From positions 1-64,000 of the forward strand of contig PKXH01000092.1 of assembly GCA_003133405.1 (NCBI GenBank): DNA of 64,000 nucleotides. The letters are read 5' to 3'. Made by a program: the position numbers and the translations under genes. This DNA is from Acidimicrobiaceae bacterium (GTDB lineage: Bacteria; Actinomycetota; Acidimicrobiia; Acidimicrobiales; RAAP-2). Below are positions 30,638 to 40,517 of the stretch, one piece after another. Numbering within the stretch: the first letter of the stretch is position 1; each line of letters starts with the position of its first letter. The notes below the pieces were generated by a model, which was not told the origin of the DNA, did not search any database, and saw nothing but the letters and a program-made list of their open reading frames with translations.

Positions 30638-32098
30638 ATGACTTCGATCGCTGACGTCCTCGGAGGACGCTACCGACTCGTCCGATTACTCGGTCGAGGC
30701 GGCATGTCCGATGTCTATGAAGCGCTCGACGAACGAAGCGGCACCACCGTGGCGCTGAAGATCGTGCGCTCGGGCGATCCCGAATTCGTTCGGCGCCTGA
30801 TGCAAGAGGCCCGGGCCCTCGAGCGTTTCGAACACCCTGGGCTCATCCGACTGCTGGATACCGGTCTCGCCGGTGACGACGCGTACTTGGTCATGGAGTT
30901 CATAGACGGTCCGACGCTCGCCGAGTCGCTCCACCAGGGACCGCTCAGCGCTCCAGAGACGGCCGCTCTCGGCGCGAGATTGGCCGACGCCTTGGCGTAC
31001 GTGCACGAACGGGGAATCGTCCACCGTGACGTGAAGCCGTCGAACATCCTCCAGTCGTCCACGGGCGAAGCCTGGATTGGGGACTTCGGCGTCGCTCAAC
31101 TCCATGACGCGACGACGCTGACCGCGGCGGGCACCGCGTTGGGGACGGTCGTCTACATGGCACCGGAACAACTCGAAGGTGGCCAGGTAGGTCCCAGCGC
31201 CGACATCTGGTCGCTGGGCGTCGTGCTGCTCGAGTGCCTGACGGGACGGCGCGTGTATCAGGGCTCGCCGAGTGAGATCGTCGCGAGCCGAATGACCGGT
31301 CCCGTACCTGTGCCGAAAGATCTACCCGTACCGTGGAAGCTGGTCTTGGGCGGGATGCTCGACTTTCGACCGGAGCAGCGCTTGAGCGGCGCCCAGGTCG
31401 CCACACTTCTGTCGACCTCGGTGTTCGCCTCGCCCTGGCGGGCGTCCAACAGCGACGAAACCGAAATCCTGTCGTCCGTCTCACCCGAGGACCTCACGGT
31501 GCTCATGCCCGGCGTGGGCGCCGCCCTCACGCCACGCGACGACGACACGGTCCTTGACCAGCCTCTACGGAGCGCCGCCACAACGCAGCGACACGTCGGC
31601 ACCCGCTTCCGACCGGCGTGGCTCGTGTCAGGTGGCATCATCGCGGCGGCAGCGATCGCCTTGATCTTCTTGCTCGCGTCGAACCCCTCGAAGCCCCCGA
31701 CGACGACCCAGGCGTCGACGACCACCACTTCAAGCACCATCCTCTCCAGCTCGAGCGCACTCACCCGTTTGGTCAGTGATTTAGCGTCCGCCCAGACCAC
31801 GGGCGCGATCGACCCCGCCTCTCAACAGGACATCTCTCAAGACGCCAACCAGTCACTCATCGACGAAGGGGCCGGCAATTTAGCTCAAGCCGAAAACGAT
31901 CTGCAACAAGCGGCCACCGTGCTCGTCAACGGTATACAGGGCGGACAGATCAGTCCAAGTGAGGGCGCGATTCTTCAGCGTGATCTCTCGGCACTTGCCG
32001 CTTCGCTCGGCGTGGCCACGCCGAGCGAGACAACGACGACGGCGCCTAGCCCACCGGGTAACGGTGGCCCCGGTCACGGCAAGGGCCACCGCCCATGA
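30638..32098 (+). CDS. Transmembrane Ser/Thr protein kinase
   Basis: LGRGGMSDVYEA, HRDVKPSNIL, DFGVAQ, MAPEQ; TM then Thr/Ser-rich linker and extracytoplasmic domain without recognisable PASTA. Confidence 0.9.
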   Translation: MTSIADVLGGRYRLVRLLGRGGMSDVYEALDERSGTTVALKIVRSGDPEFVRRLMQEARALERFEHPGLIRLLDTGLAGDDAYLVMEFIDGPTLAESLHQGPLSAPETAALGARLADALAYVHERGIVHRDVKPSNILQSSTGEAWIGDFGVAQLHDATTLTAAGTALGTVVYMAPEQLEGGQVGPSADIWSLGVVLLECLTGRRVYQGSPSEIVASRMTGPVPVPKDLPVPWKLVLGGMLDFRPEQRLSGAQVATLLSTSVFASPWRASNSDETEILSSVSPEDLTVLMPGVGAALTPRDDDTVLDQPLRSAATTQRHVGTRFRPAWLVSGGIIAAAAIALIFLLASNPSKPPTTTQASTTTTSSTILSSSSALTRLVSDLASAQTTGAIDPASQQDISQDANQSLIDEGAGNLAQAENDLQQAATVLVNGIQGGQISPSEGAILQRDLSALAASLGVATPSETTTTAPSPPGNGGPGHGKGHRP

Positions 32099-32119
32099 CG
32101 TGGCGCGGACGCCGGGGTT

Positions 32120-33262
32120 TCAGCGGCGCTTCGGCTTTCGCGCGCGGGGCTGAATGGTGCCACCCATGATGCCCGAACGCGTCGGGCCTGCGTTTCTTAC
32201 GTTTCTCTCGACCCCTAAGAGCGCCGCGCTCGTCGCGGTCAAGGTCTGACGCTCCGAGCGCTGATTGACGCGCGCCGCGAGCTCTTGGTAACGAGGCTCG
32301 CGTTCTTTCAACCAGGCCAGTATCGGACTCGCAATAAATATTGAGGAATACGCCCCGCTCATCAGTCCAACAAAGAGCGCCAAGCCGTAGTTCTGCAGGG
32401 TCGTCGCGCCCAAGAGATCAGCGCCAATCAGCAACACCGCGAGTACTGGCAGGATCGCGACCAGTGAGGTATTAATTGATCGCGCCAACGTCTGGTTCAT
32501 CGAGAGGTTGACCATGTCGCTGTAGGAGAGGTCCCCGCCCTTTAGGACGCCTTGGGTGTTATCGCGCACCCGGTCAAAGACGACGACCGTGTCGTAGAGC
32601 GAGTACCCGAGGATCGTCAAGATCGCGATCACCGTGTCGGGCGTGATCTGAAAGCCAAAGAGCGAGAACACGCCCACCGTCACGAGCAGGTCGTGCACCA
32701 TGGCAATGAACGCGGCCACGGCCATCTTGGGCTCGAAGCGAATACTGATGTACGCCACCACCGCAATGAAGAAGACAATGAGTGCCTCGAGCGCCTTATT
32801 GGTAATCTGACCACCCCACGTGGGACCAACATTGCTCGTGGACACCTGATTGTTCGTGGTACCAGCAACCTTGGCCATGGCGGCCACGACCTTGTTCGTC
32901 TCGTTGAGCTGTTGGGTCTGCGAAAGCGAGTTGATGTTGGCCGTCACCTGGTAAGTATCTGAACCCAACTTCTCCACGCTCGGATTCGTGAGTCCGGCTT
33001 TTTCAACGGCATTGGTCATGTTGGTGATGGACGTATGAGGAGCGAGCACTTCCCAGGAGCTGCCGCCCTTGAAGTCGATGCCGAGGTTGAATCCGCGAAT
33101 GGCCAGTGAACCCATGCCAACGACGATGATGACCGCCGAGACGCTGAACCAGATCTTGCGTCGACCGACGAAGTCAACGGTCGTAAGCCCGTGGTAGAGA
33201 CGACCAAGAGGACCGTAGACCTTCGTCTCGGGCGGCGTCGCGATGTCGGTGTCGTTACTCAC
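32120..33262 (-). CDS. secF: Protein translocase subunit SecF
   Basis: FNLGIDFKGGSSWEV, GYSLYDTVVVFDRVRDN. Confidence 0.93.
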   Translation of the reverse strand: MSNDTDIATPPETKVYGPLGRLYHGLTTVDFVGRRKIWFSVSAVIIVVGMGSLAIRGFNLGIDFKGGSSWEVLAPHTSITNMTNAVEKAGLTNPSVEKLGSDTYQVTANINSLSQTQQLNETNKVVAAMAKVAGTTNNQVSTSNVGPTWGGQITNKALEALIVFFIAVVAYISIRFEPKMAVAAFIAMVHDLLVTVGVFSLFGFQITPDTVIAILTILGYSLYDTVVVFDRVRDNTQGVLKGGDLSYSDMVNLSMNQTLARSINTSLVAILPVLAVLLIGADLLGATTLQNYGLALFVGLMSGAYSSIFIASPILAWLKEREPRYQELAARVNQRSERQTLTATSAALLGVERNVRNAGPTRSGIMGGTIQPRARKPKRR

Positions 33263-34772
33263 TGGCGACTCCCGCCTGCATTCCCGCCGCCATCGACAGC
33301 GCCGAGGTGCTCGACGAGCCTCTGCGACCGAGCAAGATCACGAGCGGACGGGTGAAGTACCAGGTGATGACGACGTCCATGATCGTCGACAGACCGAGGA
33401 AGAAGGCGAAGCCCCTCACGTCGCCCACCGCGATGATGTAAAGCAGGACCGCCGCGAGCAAGCTCACCGTGTCCGCGGCTAGTACCGTTCGCCAGGCCGA
33501 GCGAAACCCGCGGTCGACGGAGGATCGCACCGATCGCCCCGCTCGAGCCTCGTCCTTTAATCGCTCGAAGTACACCACGTAACTGTCAACCGTGATACCG
33601 ATCGACACAATTAATCCGGTGACACCGGCCAAGTCGAAACTGGGCGCGAAGGCCGTATGGCCGAGTGCCGAGATGATCGCCCACAAGAGCGACGCCGTGA
33701 CAATTAGTCCAAAGACGATGACGAGTCCGAGCGCGCGGTAGTAGAGAATCGTGTACAACAGCACCAGGGCCAGACCGGCCAGTCCGGCGCCGAGACCGGC
33801 GATCAGCGCCGAGTGACCCAAGGTTGGTGAGACGGTCACAGTGTTGAGGGCCTGGAGCCGCACGGGTAGGGCGCCAAAGTTCATCGCCAGGGCCAAGTTC
33901 TTCGCCGACGCTTCCGTGAACGAGCCCGAGATCTGGCCGGTGCCCTGGAAACTAGAAAAGGCGCTCTGCGTGGGCTGAATGATGGGCGCGGACTGCACCA
34001 CCCCGTCGAGTTCAATGGCGAGGAGTCGATGGAAGTTCTCGCTGGCCACTTTGTCCCAGAGCGGGCTGCCAGTAGAAGTAAGGGTGTAGTTGACGACCCA
34101 CGCGCCGGTCTGGTCCTGTTGGGCCACGGCCTTTTTGATGGACTGACCCGTGAGCTCCGAGGGACCCAAGACGTAGCGCACACTTGGTTGGCCCAGGAGC
34201 GGCAAGAGAACGGAGTCTTTGGGCAGATCGCTACTGGGCTGGGTGGAGGCGAGGTCGGTAAAGGCGGGATCGGGCTGAAGATTGTTGCTCGTAAAACCCG
34301 CTACGTTGTTCGCCGGCGTGACGGCCAGGTTGGCCTCAGTCATTTGGTACGCGGCCGCACACGTGGGTAGAGCTTTCTTGCCCAGCGGCGCGAGTTTGGT
34401 GCCAACCGCGGCTTGACATATGACGGGGCGAAACAAGAGTTGGGCAGTCTCACCTACGAGCTGTAAAACCTTGCGCGCGTCATGGACCCCGGGCACGCTC
34501 ACCACGACGTCCTTGCCTTGGAGATTGACCTGCGCGCCCGAGACGCCGAGCCCGTTCACGCGATTCGAGAGGATCGTCACCACTTCTTGCATGTCCGCGG
34601 TGGAGGCGACCGTCGTGGGCTTGTAGACGACCGAGAGACCGCCCGCCAGGTCCAGACCGAGTTTGGGCCCCCATCCGAGCGACATGGTTGCTGCCAGAGA
34701 TCCAAAGGCAATGGCGACGGTGAGAACGAGACTGACGATCATCGATCGTCGTGAGCCAACCTGTGGCGGCAT
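33255..34772 (-). CDS. secD: Protein translocase subunit SecD
   Basis: GLDLAGGLSVVYKP, VSVPGVHDARKVLQLVG, GITVDSYVVYFERLKDE. Confidence 0.93.
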   Translation of the reverse strand: MPPQVGSRRSMIVSLVLTVAIAFGSLAATMSLGWGPKLGLDLAGGLSVVYKPTTVASTADMQEVVTILSNRVNGLGVSGAQVNLQGKDVVVSVPGVHDARKVLQLVGETAQLLFRPVICQAAVGTKLAPLGKKALPTCAAAYQMTEANLAVTPANNVAGFTSNNLQPDPAFTDLASTQPSSDLPKDSVLLPLLGQPSVRYVLGPSELTGQSIKKAVAQQDQTGAWVVNYTLTSTGSPLWDKVASENFHRLLAIELDGVVQSAPIIQPTQSAFSSFQGTGQISGSFTEASAKNLALAMNFGALPVRLQALNTVTVSPTLGHSALIAGLGAGLAGLALVLLYTILYYRALGLVIVFGLIVTASLLWAIISALGHTAFAPSFDLAGVTGLIVSIGITVDSYVVYFERLKDEARAGRSVRSSVDRGFRSAWRTVLAADTVSLLAAVLLYIIAVGDVRGFAFFLGLSTIMDVVITWYFTRPLVILLGRRGSSSTSALSMAAGMQAGVASE

Positions 34773-35095
34773 TACTTCGCGTCACCTTCCGTGGGGTGAT
34801 CGTCGGTGGATTCGGGTACGACCGGGTCGAAGCGACGTGCGATGGCCGAGGGGATGAAATCGAGCTCCACGCCACTGGCACTACGCAAAGTCACCAGGTC
34901 GCTCTCGTTCTTCACGACCGTTCCCACGAAGCCGCCGATGGTCTGGGCGCGCTGGCCGACCTCGACCTTGCGGGACTGTTGACGTTGGGCCTTTTGCTTC
35001 TTCGAGCGAGGACGCAGGTAAAAGAAGTAGAGTCCGCCAAAGACCACCACGTAAATGATGAGAATCGACGACGAACTGGAGCTGGCAACCAACAT
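34772..35095 (-). CDS. yajC: Preprotein translocase subunit YajC
   Basis: Single TM, FYLRPRSKKQKA, GQRAQTIGGFVGTV. Confidence 0.88.
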   Translation of the reverse strand: MLVASSSSSSILIIYVVVFGGLYFFYLRPRSKKQKAQRQQSRKVEVGQRAQTIGGFVGTVVKNESDLVTLRSASGVELDFIPSAIARRFDPVVPESTDDHPTEGDAK

Positions 35096-35150
35096 GGGGA
35101 ATTCCTTCGTTAACGGACAGGGAAACTCTAGTCGCTAGGTACCTAGTGCG

Positions 35151-36191
35151 TTAGAACAGGCCGCCGTGACGTGGCTGAATGCCTAGGTGTTGGTACGCAC
35201 GCTCGGTTGCGACGCGCCCGCGTGGCGTACGTACCATGAGCCCGGCTCGCAGTAGGTAGGGCTCGTACGCGTCTTCGATCGTGAAGGGCTCTTCGCCACA
35301 GGCGTGCGCCAACGTCGTAAGCCCCACCGGCTGCGCAGCGAACTGCTCACAGAGCAACCTCAAGATCCGCCGATCGATCTTGTCGAGTCCGAACCCGTCC
35401 ACCCCAAACAGCGCGAGGGCGTCCAGAGCCACTTGCGAGTCGACTTTCTCGTAACCCTTCACCGAGGCGTAGTCGCGCACTCGCCGCAAGAGTCGATTCG
35501 CGATGCGCGGCGTGCCGCGACTTCGCGTCGCGATGATGTGGGCCGCCGGGGGCTCGAGGGCGATATTGAGCAGACCGGCCGAACGTTGAGCGATGAGGGA
35601 GAGTTCATCCACGTCGTAGAGGTCGAGCTGTCCGATAAAGCCGAATCGATCACGAAGTGGCGCGGCCACGAGACCAGTTCTGGTGGTCGCCCCCACCAAC
35701 GTGAAGTTCGGCAGATCGAGACGGATCGATCGGGCCGACGGACCGCGTCCGATCATGACGTCGAGTCGAAGTTCTTCCATGGCGGGATAGAGGATCTCCT
35801 CCACGGCGCGCGAGAGACGATGGAGTTCGTCGATGAAGAGCACGTCACCGTCTTGGAGATCGGTGAGGAGCGCGGCCAGGTCGCCGGGACGCGAGAGCAC
35901 CGGACCCGAGGTCACACGAAAACCCGAGCCCATCTCGCTGGCCACGATGCTCGCGAGCGACGTCTTGCCCAGTCCGGGCGGTCCGGCGAAGAGCAGATGA
36001 TCGGCGCACTGGTTTCGAGCCTTGGCCGATCCGAGCACGACCTGGAGGTGACCAACCAGGTCGCGTTGACCGACGAAGTCCTCGAGCGTCTGGGGACGCA
36101 ACGACACTTCGGCGCGACGTTCCAGCTCGATGACTTCGGGCGACACCACGTGCTCTCGCAACTGCTCGAGGTTGAGCTCGTGCGTGGTCAC
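35151..36191 (-). CDS. ruvB: Holliday junction helicase RuvB
   Basis: LRPQTLEDFVGQ, GPPGLGKTSLA, FIDELHRLSRAVEEILYPAMEE. Confidence 0.95.
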   Translation of the reverse strand: MTTHELNLEQLREHVVSPEVIELERRAEVSLRPQTLEDFVGQRDLVGHLQVVLGSAKARNQCADHLLFAGPPGLGKTSLASIVASEMGSGFRVTSGPVLSRPGDLAALLTDLQDGDVLFIDELHRLSRAVEEILYPAMEELRLDVMIGRGPSARSIRLDLPNFTLVGATTRTGLVAAPLRDRFGFIGQLDLYDVDELSLIAQRSAGLLNIALEPPAAHIIATRSRGTPRIANRLLRRVRDYASVKGYEKVDSQVALDALALFGVDGFGLDKIDRRILRLLCEQFAAQPVGLTTLAHACGEEPFTIEDAYEPYLLRAGLMVRTPRGRVATERAYQHLGIQPRHGGLF

Positions 36192-36760
36192 GATCGTCTC
36201 AACAGCTGTAGGGCCGTGCGCAGGGCCTCCGACTCGTCCGCGGGCAAGACCACGTCGTTCAGCGCCTCGCGCACCTCGTGGCTGGTGTAACCAAGTGAGC
36301 GCAGGGCGTTATCGACCGCCGCGTTGACGTGCGTGAGGGGCAACGTGACTTCAAAGGAGCCGTCGACGGGGACCTTGCCCTTTAATTCGAGCACGATGCG
36401 ACTCGCCGTCTTGGGCCCGATGCCGGGGATCGTCGCGACCTTCTTGGCGTCGTCGCTTTCAATGGCGAGCGCCAACTCCGCCACGCTCATCGTTCGCAAG
36501 GCGCCCAGCGCCGTCGACGGGCCGACCCCGGGGGTGACGATCAGGAGTTCGAAGAACTCGCGCTCTTCGACGGTGCGAAATCCGAAGAGTTGGATGGCGT
36601 CCTCGCGCACCACCGTGAAGATGAAGAGTTCGAGCAGCTCGTCGAAGGGGAGCGGTTCGCTCGAGGCGACGTGGACCTCGTACCCGACGCCCTGCACGTC
36701 AAGCAGAAACGCCCCATTTCGCAACTGACGTAGGACCCGCCCACTCAACCAGCCGATCAC
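36188..36760 (-). CDS. ruvA: Holliday junction DNA-binding protein RuvA
   Basis: GWLSGRV, ELLIVTPGVGPSTALG, IPGIGPKTASRIVLELK. Confidence 0.95.
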   Translation of the reverse strand: MIGWLSGRVLRQLRNGAFLLDVQGVGYEVHVASSEPLPFDELLELFIFTVVREDAIQLFGFRTVEEREFFELLIVTPGVGPSTALGALRTMSVAELALAIESDDAKKVATIPGIGPKTASRIVLELKGKVPVDGSFEVTLPLTHVNAAVDNALRSLGYTSHEVREALNDVVLPADESEALRTALQLLRRS

Positions 36761-37269
36761 GTGAGGCTCCCCAGGGGATAGCGACGCTCAATGCGCACGA
36801 TCATGAAATACGCAATCCCCAGCGCCAGCGCGTCCGCGGCGTCGGCCGGACGGGGAATCTCACTCAGCCCACAGAGCCGCGCCACCATGCCTTGTACTTG
36901 GGACTTACTGGCCGCGCCGTAGCCCGTGACTGCCAATTTGACCTGCTGAGCGGTGAATTGACGCACGGCGACGTCCGGGCCGTCGACGAGGGCGATGGCG
37001 ACGCCACTGGCCTGCGCGACCGAGATCGCGGTGTTGGCGTTTCGTTGGTAAAAGACCCGCTCCACGGCAACGGCGTTCGGCGTCGTCTCCTTTAAGAGTT
37101 GGTCGAGTTCGACGTGTAATTGGCGAAGTCGTTGCTCGACGGGCATCTTGGGATCGGTCTCGATGGTGCCGGCTCGAACCGCTCGAAACGTCTCAACACC
37201 CTCAAAGGACCCCTCCACGAGCCCGTACCCACAGCGGGTCAGGCCGGGGTCGATACCGAGTACGAACAT
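36757..37269 (-). CDS. ruvC: Holliday junction resolvase RuvC
   Basis: MFVLGIDPGLTRCGYG, AVERVFYQRN, DAADALALGI. Confidence 0.95.
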   Translation of the reverse strand: MFVLGIDPGLTRCGYGLVEGSFEGVETFRAVRAGTIETDPKMPVEQRLRQLHVELDQLLKETTPNAVAVERVFYQRNANTAISVAQASGVAIALVDGPDVAVRQFTAQQVKLAVTGYGAASKSQVQGMVARLCGLSEIPRPADAADALALGIAYFMIVRIERRYPLGSLT

Positions 37270-37309
37270 ACGTTCGATAGTACTCGCCAAAGCGCCCTAC
37301 GACTGGTAA

Positions 37310-38059
37310 TTAGCCCTCATACGCGGCCAACAACTTATCGGAAATATCGAAGTTGGCGTAGACGCTTTGCACGTCGTCGTGGTCGTCCAGCGCGTCCATG
37401 AGGCGCAGCACCTTCTTCACCTCCACCTCATCCGAGACGGGAATCGTGTTCTGGGCCACCAGCGTCAGTTCGGCGCTCAGCACCTTGAGTCGCTGATTTT
37501 CCAAGGCGCCGCGCACCGACGCCAAGGCGTGGGGCTCGGTCGTCACCGTGTAGTTCGAGCCGTTGGCTTCATAGTTCTCGGCGCCCGCTTCCATGATCCA
37601 TTCGAGGAGTTGGTCCTCGTCCAAGGGACCCTGCACTTCGAGCACGCCCTTACGTTCAAACTGCCACGACACGGCGCCGGGTTCGGCGATCGCTCCCCCA
37701 TTTCTCCCAAAGAGGTGCTTGATCTCAGAACTCGTGCGATTTCGATTGTCGCTCAGGGTCTCGACGATGATCGCCACGCCGCTGGGTCCGTAGCCTTCGT
37801 AACTGGTGGCTTCGTAGCGAACGCCCTCGAGTTCACCGGTGCCGCGCTTGATGGCCCGTTCGATCGTGTCCAGGGGCACCGACGACTCGCGGGCCTTTTG
37901 AAACATCGTGCGCAGCGCGGCGTTGGTCGTGGCATCCCCGCCGCCCTCACGCGCGGCGACTTCGACTTGGCGAATGAGCTTGGCGAAGACCTTGGCGCGA
38001 GCCGAGTCCTTGGCCCCTTTACGGTGCTTGGTCGTTGCCCACTTGGAGTGGCCAGACAT
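37310..38059 (-). CDS. yebC: YebC/PmpR family regulator
   Basis: MSGHSKWATTKHRKGAKDSARAKVFAKL. Confidence 0.95.
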   Translation of the reverse strand: MSGHSKWATTKHRKGAKDSARAKVFAKLIRQVEVAAREGGGDATTNAALRTMFQKARESSVPLDTIERAIKRGTGELEGVRYEATSYEGYGPSGVAIIVETLSDNRNRTSSEIKHLFGRNGGAIAEPGAVSWQFERKGVLEVQGPLDEDQLLEWIMEAGAENYEANGSNYTVTTEPHALASVRGALENQRLKVLSAELTLVAQNTIPVSDEVEVKKVLRLMDALDDHDDVQSVYANFDISDKLLAAYEG

Positions 38060-38101
38060 AGTGCCTCCCTACCCCAAAGGGCCTGGCTATCGTAGCGAAA
38101 T

Positions 38102-38686
38102 TTAAAGCGAGTCGACGAAGAGCCGATGGAGCCGGGGGTCGCCGGCCAACTCGGGGTGAAACGCGGCGCCCCAGACGTTCCCCTGGCGCACGAAGACCGG
38201 ATGCTCACCTCGGCCGTCGCCGTGATCGAGCGTGGCGAGCACTTCCACGCGCTCCTCCCACGCCACGATCCGGGGTGCGCGAATAAAGACCCCCGACACC
38301 GATCCGACGCCCTTTACTTCAATGGGCGACTCGAAACTTGCGGTCTGGCGCCCGTAGCCGTTGCGGCGAATCGACACCGCCAACGCGCCGTAGCTCCACT
38401 GGTCCGCGCGACCGTCCAGCACCTCAGAACTCAAGAGGATCAGCCCCGCGCACGTGCCAAAGACCGGGAAACCGCTCCGGAGCTTCTCGCCCAGGACATC
38501 ACGTAGACCCGACGTCTCCAAAAGGTGCGCGATCGTCGTGGACTCACCACCGGGCAACACCAGGGCGTCGACACTCTCGAGCTGTTCGATCGTTCGCACC
38601 TTGACGACGACACTTTCGAGCGATTCGAGCATCGTGACGTGTTCACCGACGTCCCCCTGGAGGGCCAGCACGCCGACGCGCTTCAC
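38102..38686 (-). CDS. pdxT: PLP synthase glutaminase subunit
   Basis: VGVLALQGDVGEHVTML, LPGGESTTI, GTCAGLILL. Confidence 0.93.
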   Translation of the reverse strand: MKRVGVLALQGDVGEHVTMLESLESVVVKVRTIEQLESVDALVLPGGESTTIAHLLETSGLRDVLGEKLRSGFPVFGTCAGLILLSSEVLDGRADQWSYGALAVSIRRNGYGRQTASFESPIEVKGVGSVSGVFIRAPRIVAWEERVEVLATLDHGDGRGEHPVFVRQGNVWGAAFHPELAGDPRLHRLFVDSL

Positions 38687-39582
38687 TACCAGCCGCGTTC
38701 AGCCAGTCGCAGCTCGAGCGACGACGTCTCCCAGCCCTTCATGGCCGAACCGAGTCCGGTCGAGACCTTCGCCACGACCTCGGGGTCTTGGAAATGGGTG
38801 GTCGCTTCGACGATCGCGCGCGCCATGCGAGTAGGGTCCTCGCTCTTAAAGATGCCCGATCCGACGAAGACGGCCTCGGCGCCGAGTTGCAAGACGAGTG
38901 ACGCGTCGGCGGGCGTCGATATGCCCCCAGCGCAAAAGAGCGGGACGGGCAGCTTGCCACTCTGGGCGACCTCTTGGACCAAGGGCAGCGGCGCTTGGAG
39001 ATCCTTCGCCAAAGCGAACAGCTCGTTCGCATCGGCACTGTGGAGCCGTCGCATCTGGGCGTTAATGGTGCGCAGGTGCCGCACCGCTTCGACGACGTTG
39101 CCCGTGCCCGCTTCACCCTTGGAACGAATCAGGCACGCGCCTTCACCGATGCGACGCAGCGCCTCACCGAGGTTGGTCGCGCCACACACGAAGGGGACGG
39201 TAAAAGCCCATTTGTCGATGTGGTTCTCCTCGTCGGCCGGCGTCAAGACTTCGGACTCGTCGATGTAGTCGACGTCGAGTGCTTGGAGGATCTGGGCCTC
39301 GGCGAAGTGTCCGATGCGGGCCTTGGCCATGACGGGGATCGTCACCGCGGCCTGGATCTCTTGAATCATCAAGGGGTCACTCATCCGTGCCACACCGCCG
39401 TCTCGGCGAATGTCGGCCGGCACTCGCTCGAGCGCCATCACCGCTACGGCGCCGGCGTCTTCGGCAATCTTGGCCTGCTCGGGGTTGACGACGTCCATGA
39501 TCACCCCACCGCGCAACATGTCGGCCAGTCCACGCTTCACGAGCGCGGTCCCCGTGGTCGCGGGGTTTTTTGAAGGACTCAT
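38686..39582 (-). CDS. pdxS: PLP synthase subunit
   Basis: [44 protein letters not shown]. Confidence 0.96.
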   Translation of the reverse strand: MSPSKNPATTGTALVKRGLADMLRGGVIMDVVNPEQAKIAEDAGAVAVMALERVPADIRRDGGVARMSDPLMIQEIQAAVTIPVMAKARIGHFAEAQILQALDVDYIDESEVLTPADEENHIDKWAFTVPFVCGATNLGEALRRIGEGACLIRSKGEAGTGNVVEAVRHLRTINAQMRRLHSADANELFALAKDLQAPLPLVQEVAQSGKLPVPLFCAGGISTPADASLVLQLGAEAVFVGSGIFKSEDPTRMARAIVEATTHFQDPEVVAKVSTGLGSAMKGWETSSLELRLAERGW

Positions 39583-39605
39583 GGTCCCAGCCTAATGGCC
39601 GGGCC

Positions 39606-40508
39606 CTACCACTCTTCGAGGGCGCGCGCTCGTAGTTCGACGTCGTCGAGGTCGCCCAGGTCGACCGCTCGTCGATCACTCCACTGATTGAAAAAGACCC
39701 ATCGCCACTGGGCGTAGGTCGACGAGCGAAAGAACGAGTCCTCGGTGAGTGTTTGGCCCGCGCACTTGCGAAGCGCGCCCGCGAGACCGAGCGGGTAGCG
39801 AATGCTCGCCGCGGCGACTTCGTCGGCCCGGTAGGTCTGGCCCACGCCAGCCAAGGTCTGGCGCTGCTCGTCGCTGAGCGAGATCACAGCGGCCAGACTC
39901 TCACGGTCCACAAGACCCAGTCGCTGACGGGCCAGGCAGTGCGCCACCACGCCCTCGAGTTCGATCAGATCAAAGTCCTGCATCAGGGAACTGGTCACCA
40001 GGAGCGAGAAACTGCTCCCGCTGGGCACGAGGGCGGCGTTGTAGCCCGGGTCCGTGACGATGAAGGCACTCACGCCGTCGACACCAAAGGTCGCGGCCAG
40101 GCGGTCCAATACCGTCACCAGACGGACCCGCTCGGCGGCGTCGCCGCCCGGGGAAAACTGTCCCAGTAGTGATCCGCCGAGGCTCTGACCACGACGTGAG
40201 TAACTCGCGATCACCCGGCGCAGGTCCCAGGCGTACACCAGCGCCACCACCACCCCGAGCGCGGGCAGCCACGGCACCACCACCACCCCCGCGATGAGCG
40301 CGAGGGCGACGGCGCCCACGACGACGGTCTGGGGCAGACGGCGTTTGAAGGCGAAGCGGCGCACGACGCGCCGGTTGTGATGGCGCTCGCCCGTCGAAGG
40401 GGCGTAGGGGTTCTGCCACGTGGGATCGAGTACCGGAGCCACGAAGCGCGGCCCGCGATCGCGCGAAAAATTCGAGCGGCGAGAACGGGAACGTTGCTTG
40501 GTGGCCAC
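39606..40508 (-). CDS. M48 (HtpX-like) peptidase homologue lacking zinc ligands
   Basis: Two TM segments then LAATFGV...IVTDPGYNAALVPSG..LLVTSSLMQDFDLIELEGVVAHCLARQ; HExxH replaced by HCLAR. Confidence 0.65.
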   Translation of the reverse strand: MATKQRSRSRRSNFSRDRGPRFVAPVLDPTWQNPYAPSTGERHHNRRVVRRFAFKRRLPQTVVVGAVALALIAGVVVVPWLPALGVVVALVYAWDLRRVIASYSRRGQSLGGSLLGQFSPGGDAAERVRLVTVLDRLAATFGVDGVSAFIVTDPGYNAALVPSGSSFSLLVTSSLMQDFDLIELEGVVAHCLARQRLGLVDRESLAAVISLSDEQRQTLAGVGQTYRADEVAAASIRYPLGLAGALRKCAGQTLTEDSFFRSSTYAQWRWVFFNQWSDRRAVDLGDLDDVELRARALEEW

Positions 40509-40517
40509 CTCGTCAGG

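Noticed and set aside
35304-36290. 328-aa plus-strand ORF
   Set aside because: Antisense to ruvB; low-complexity composition typical of shadow ORFs
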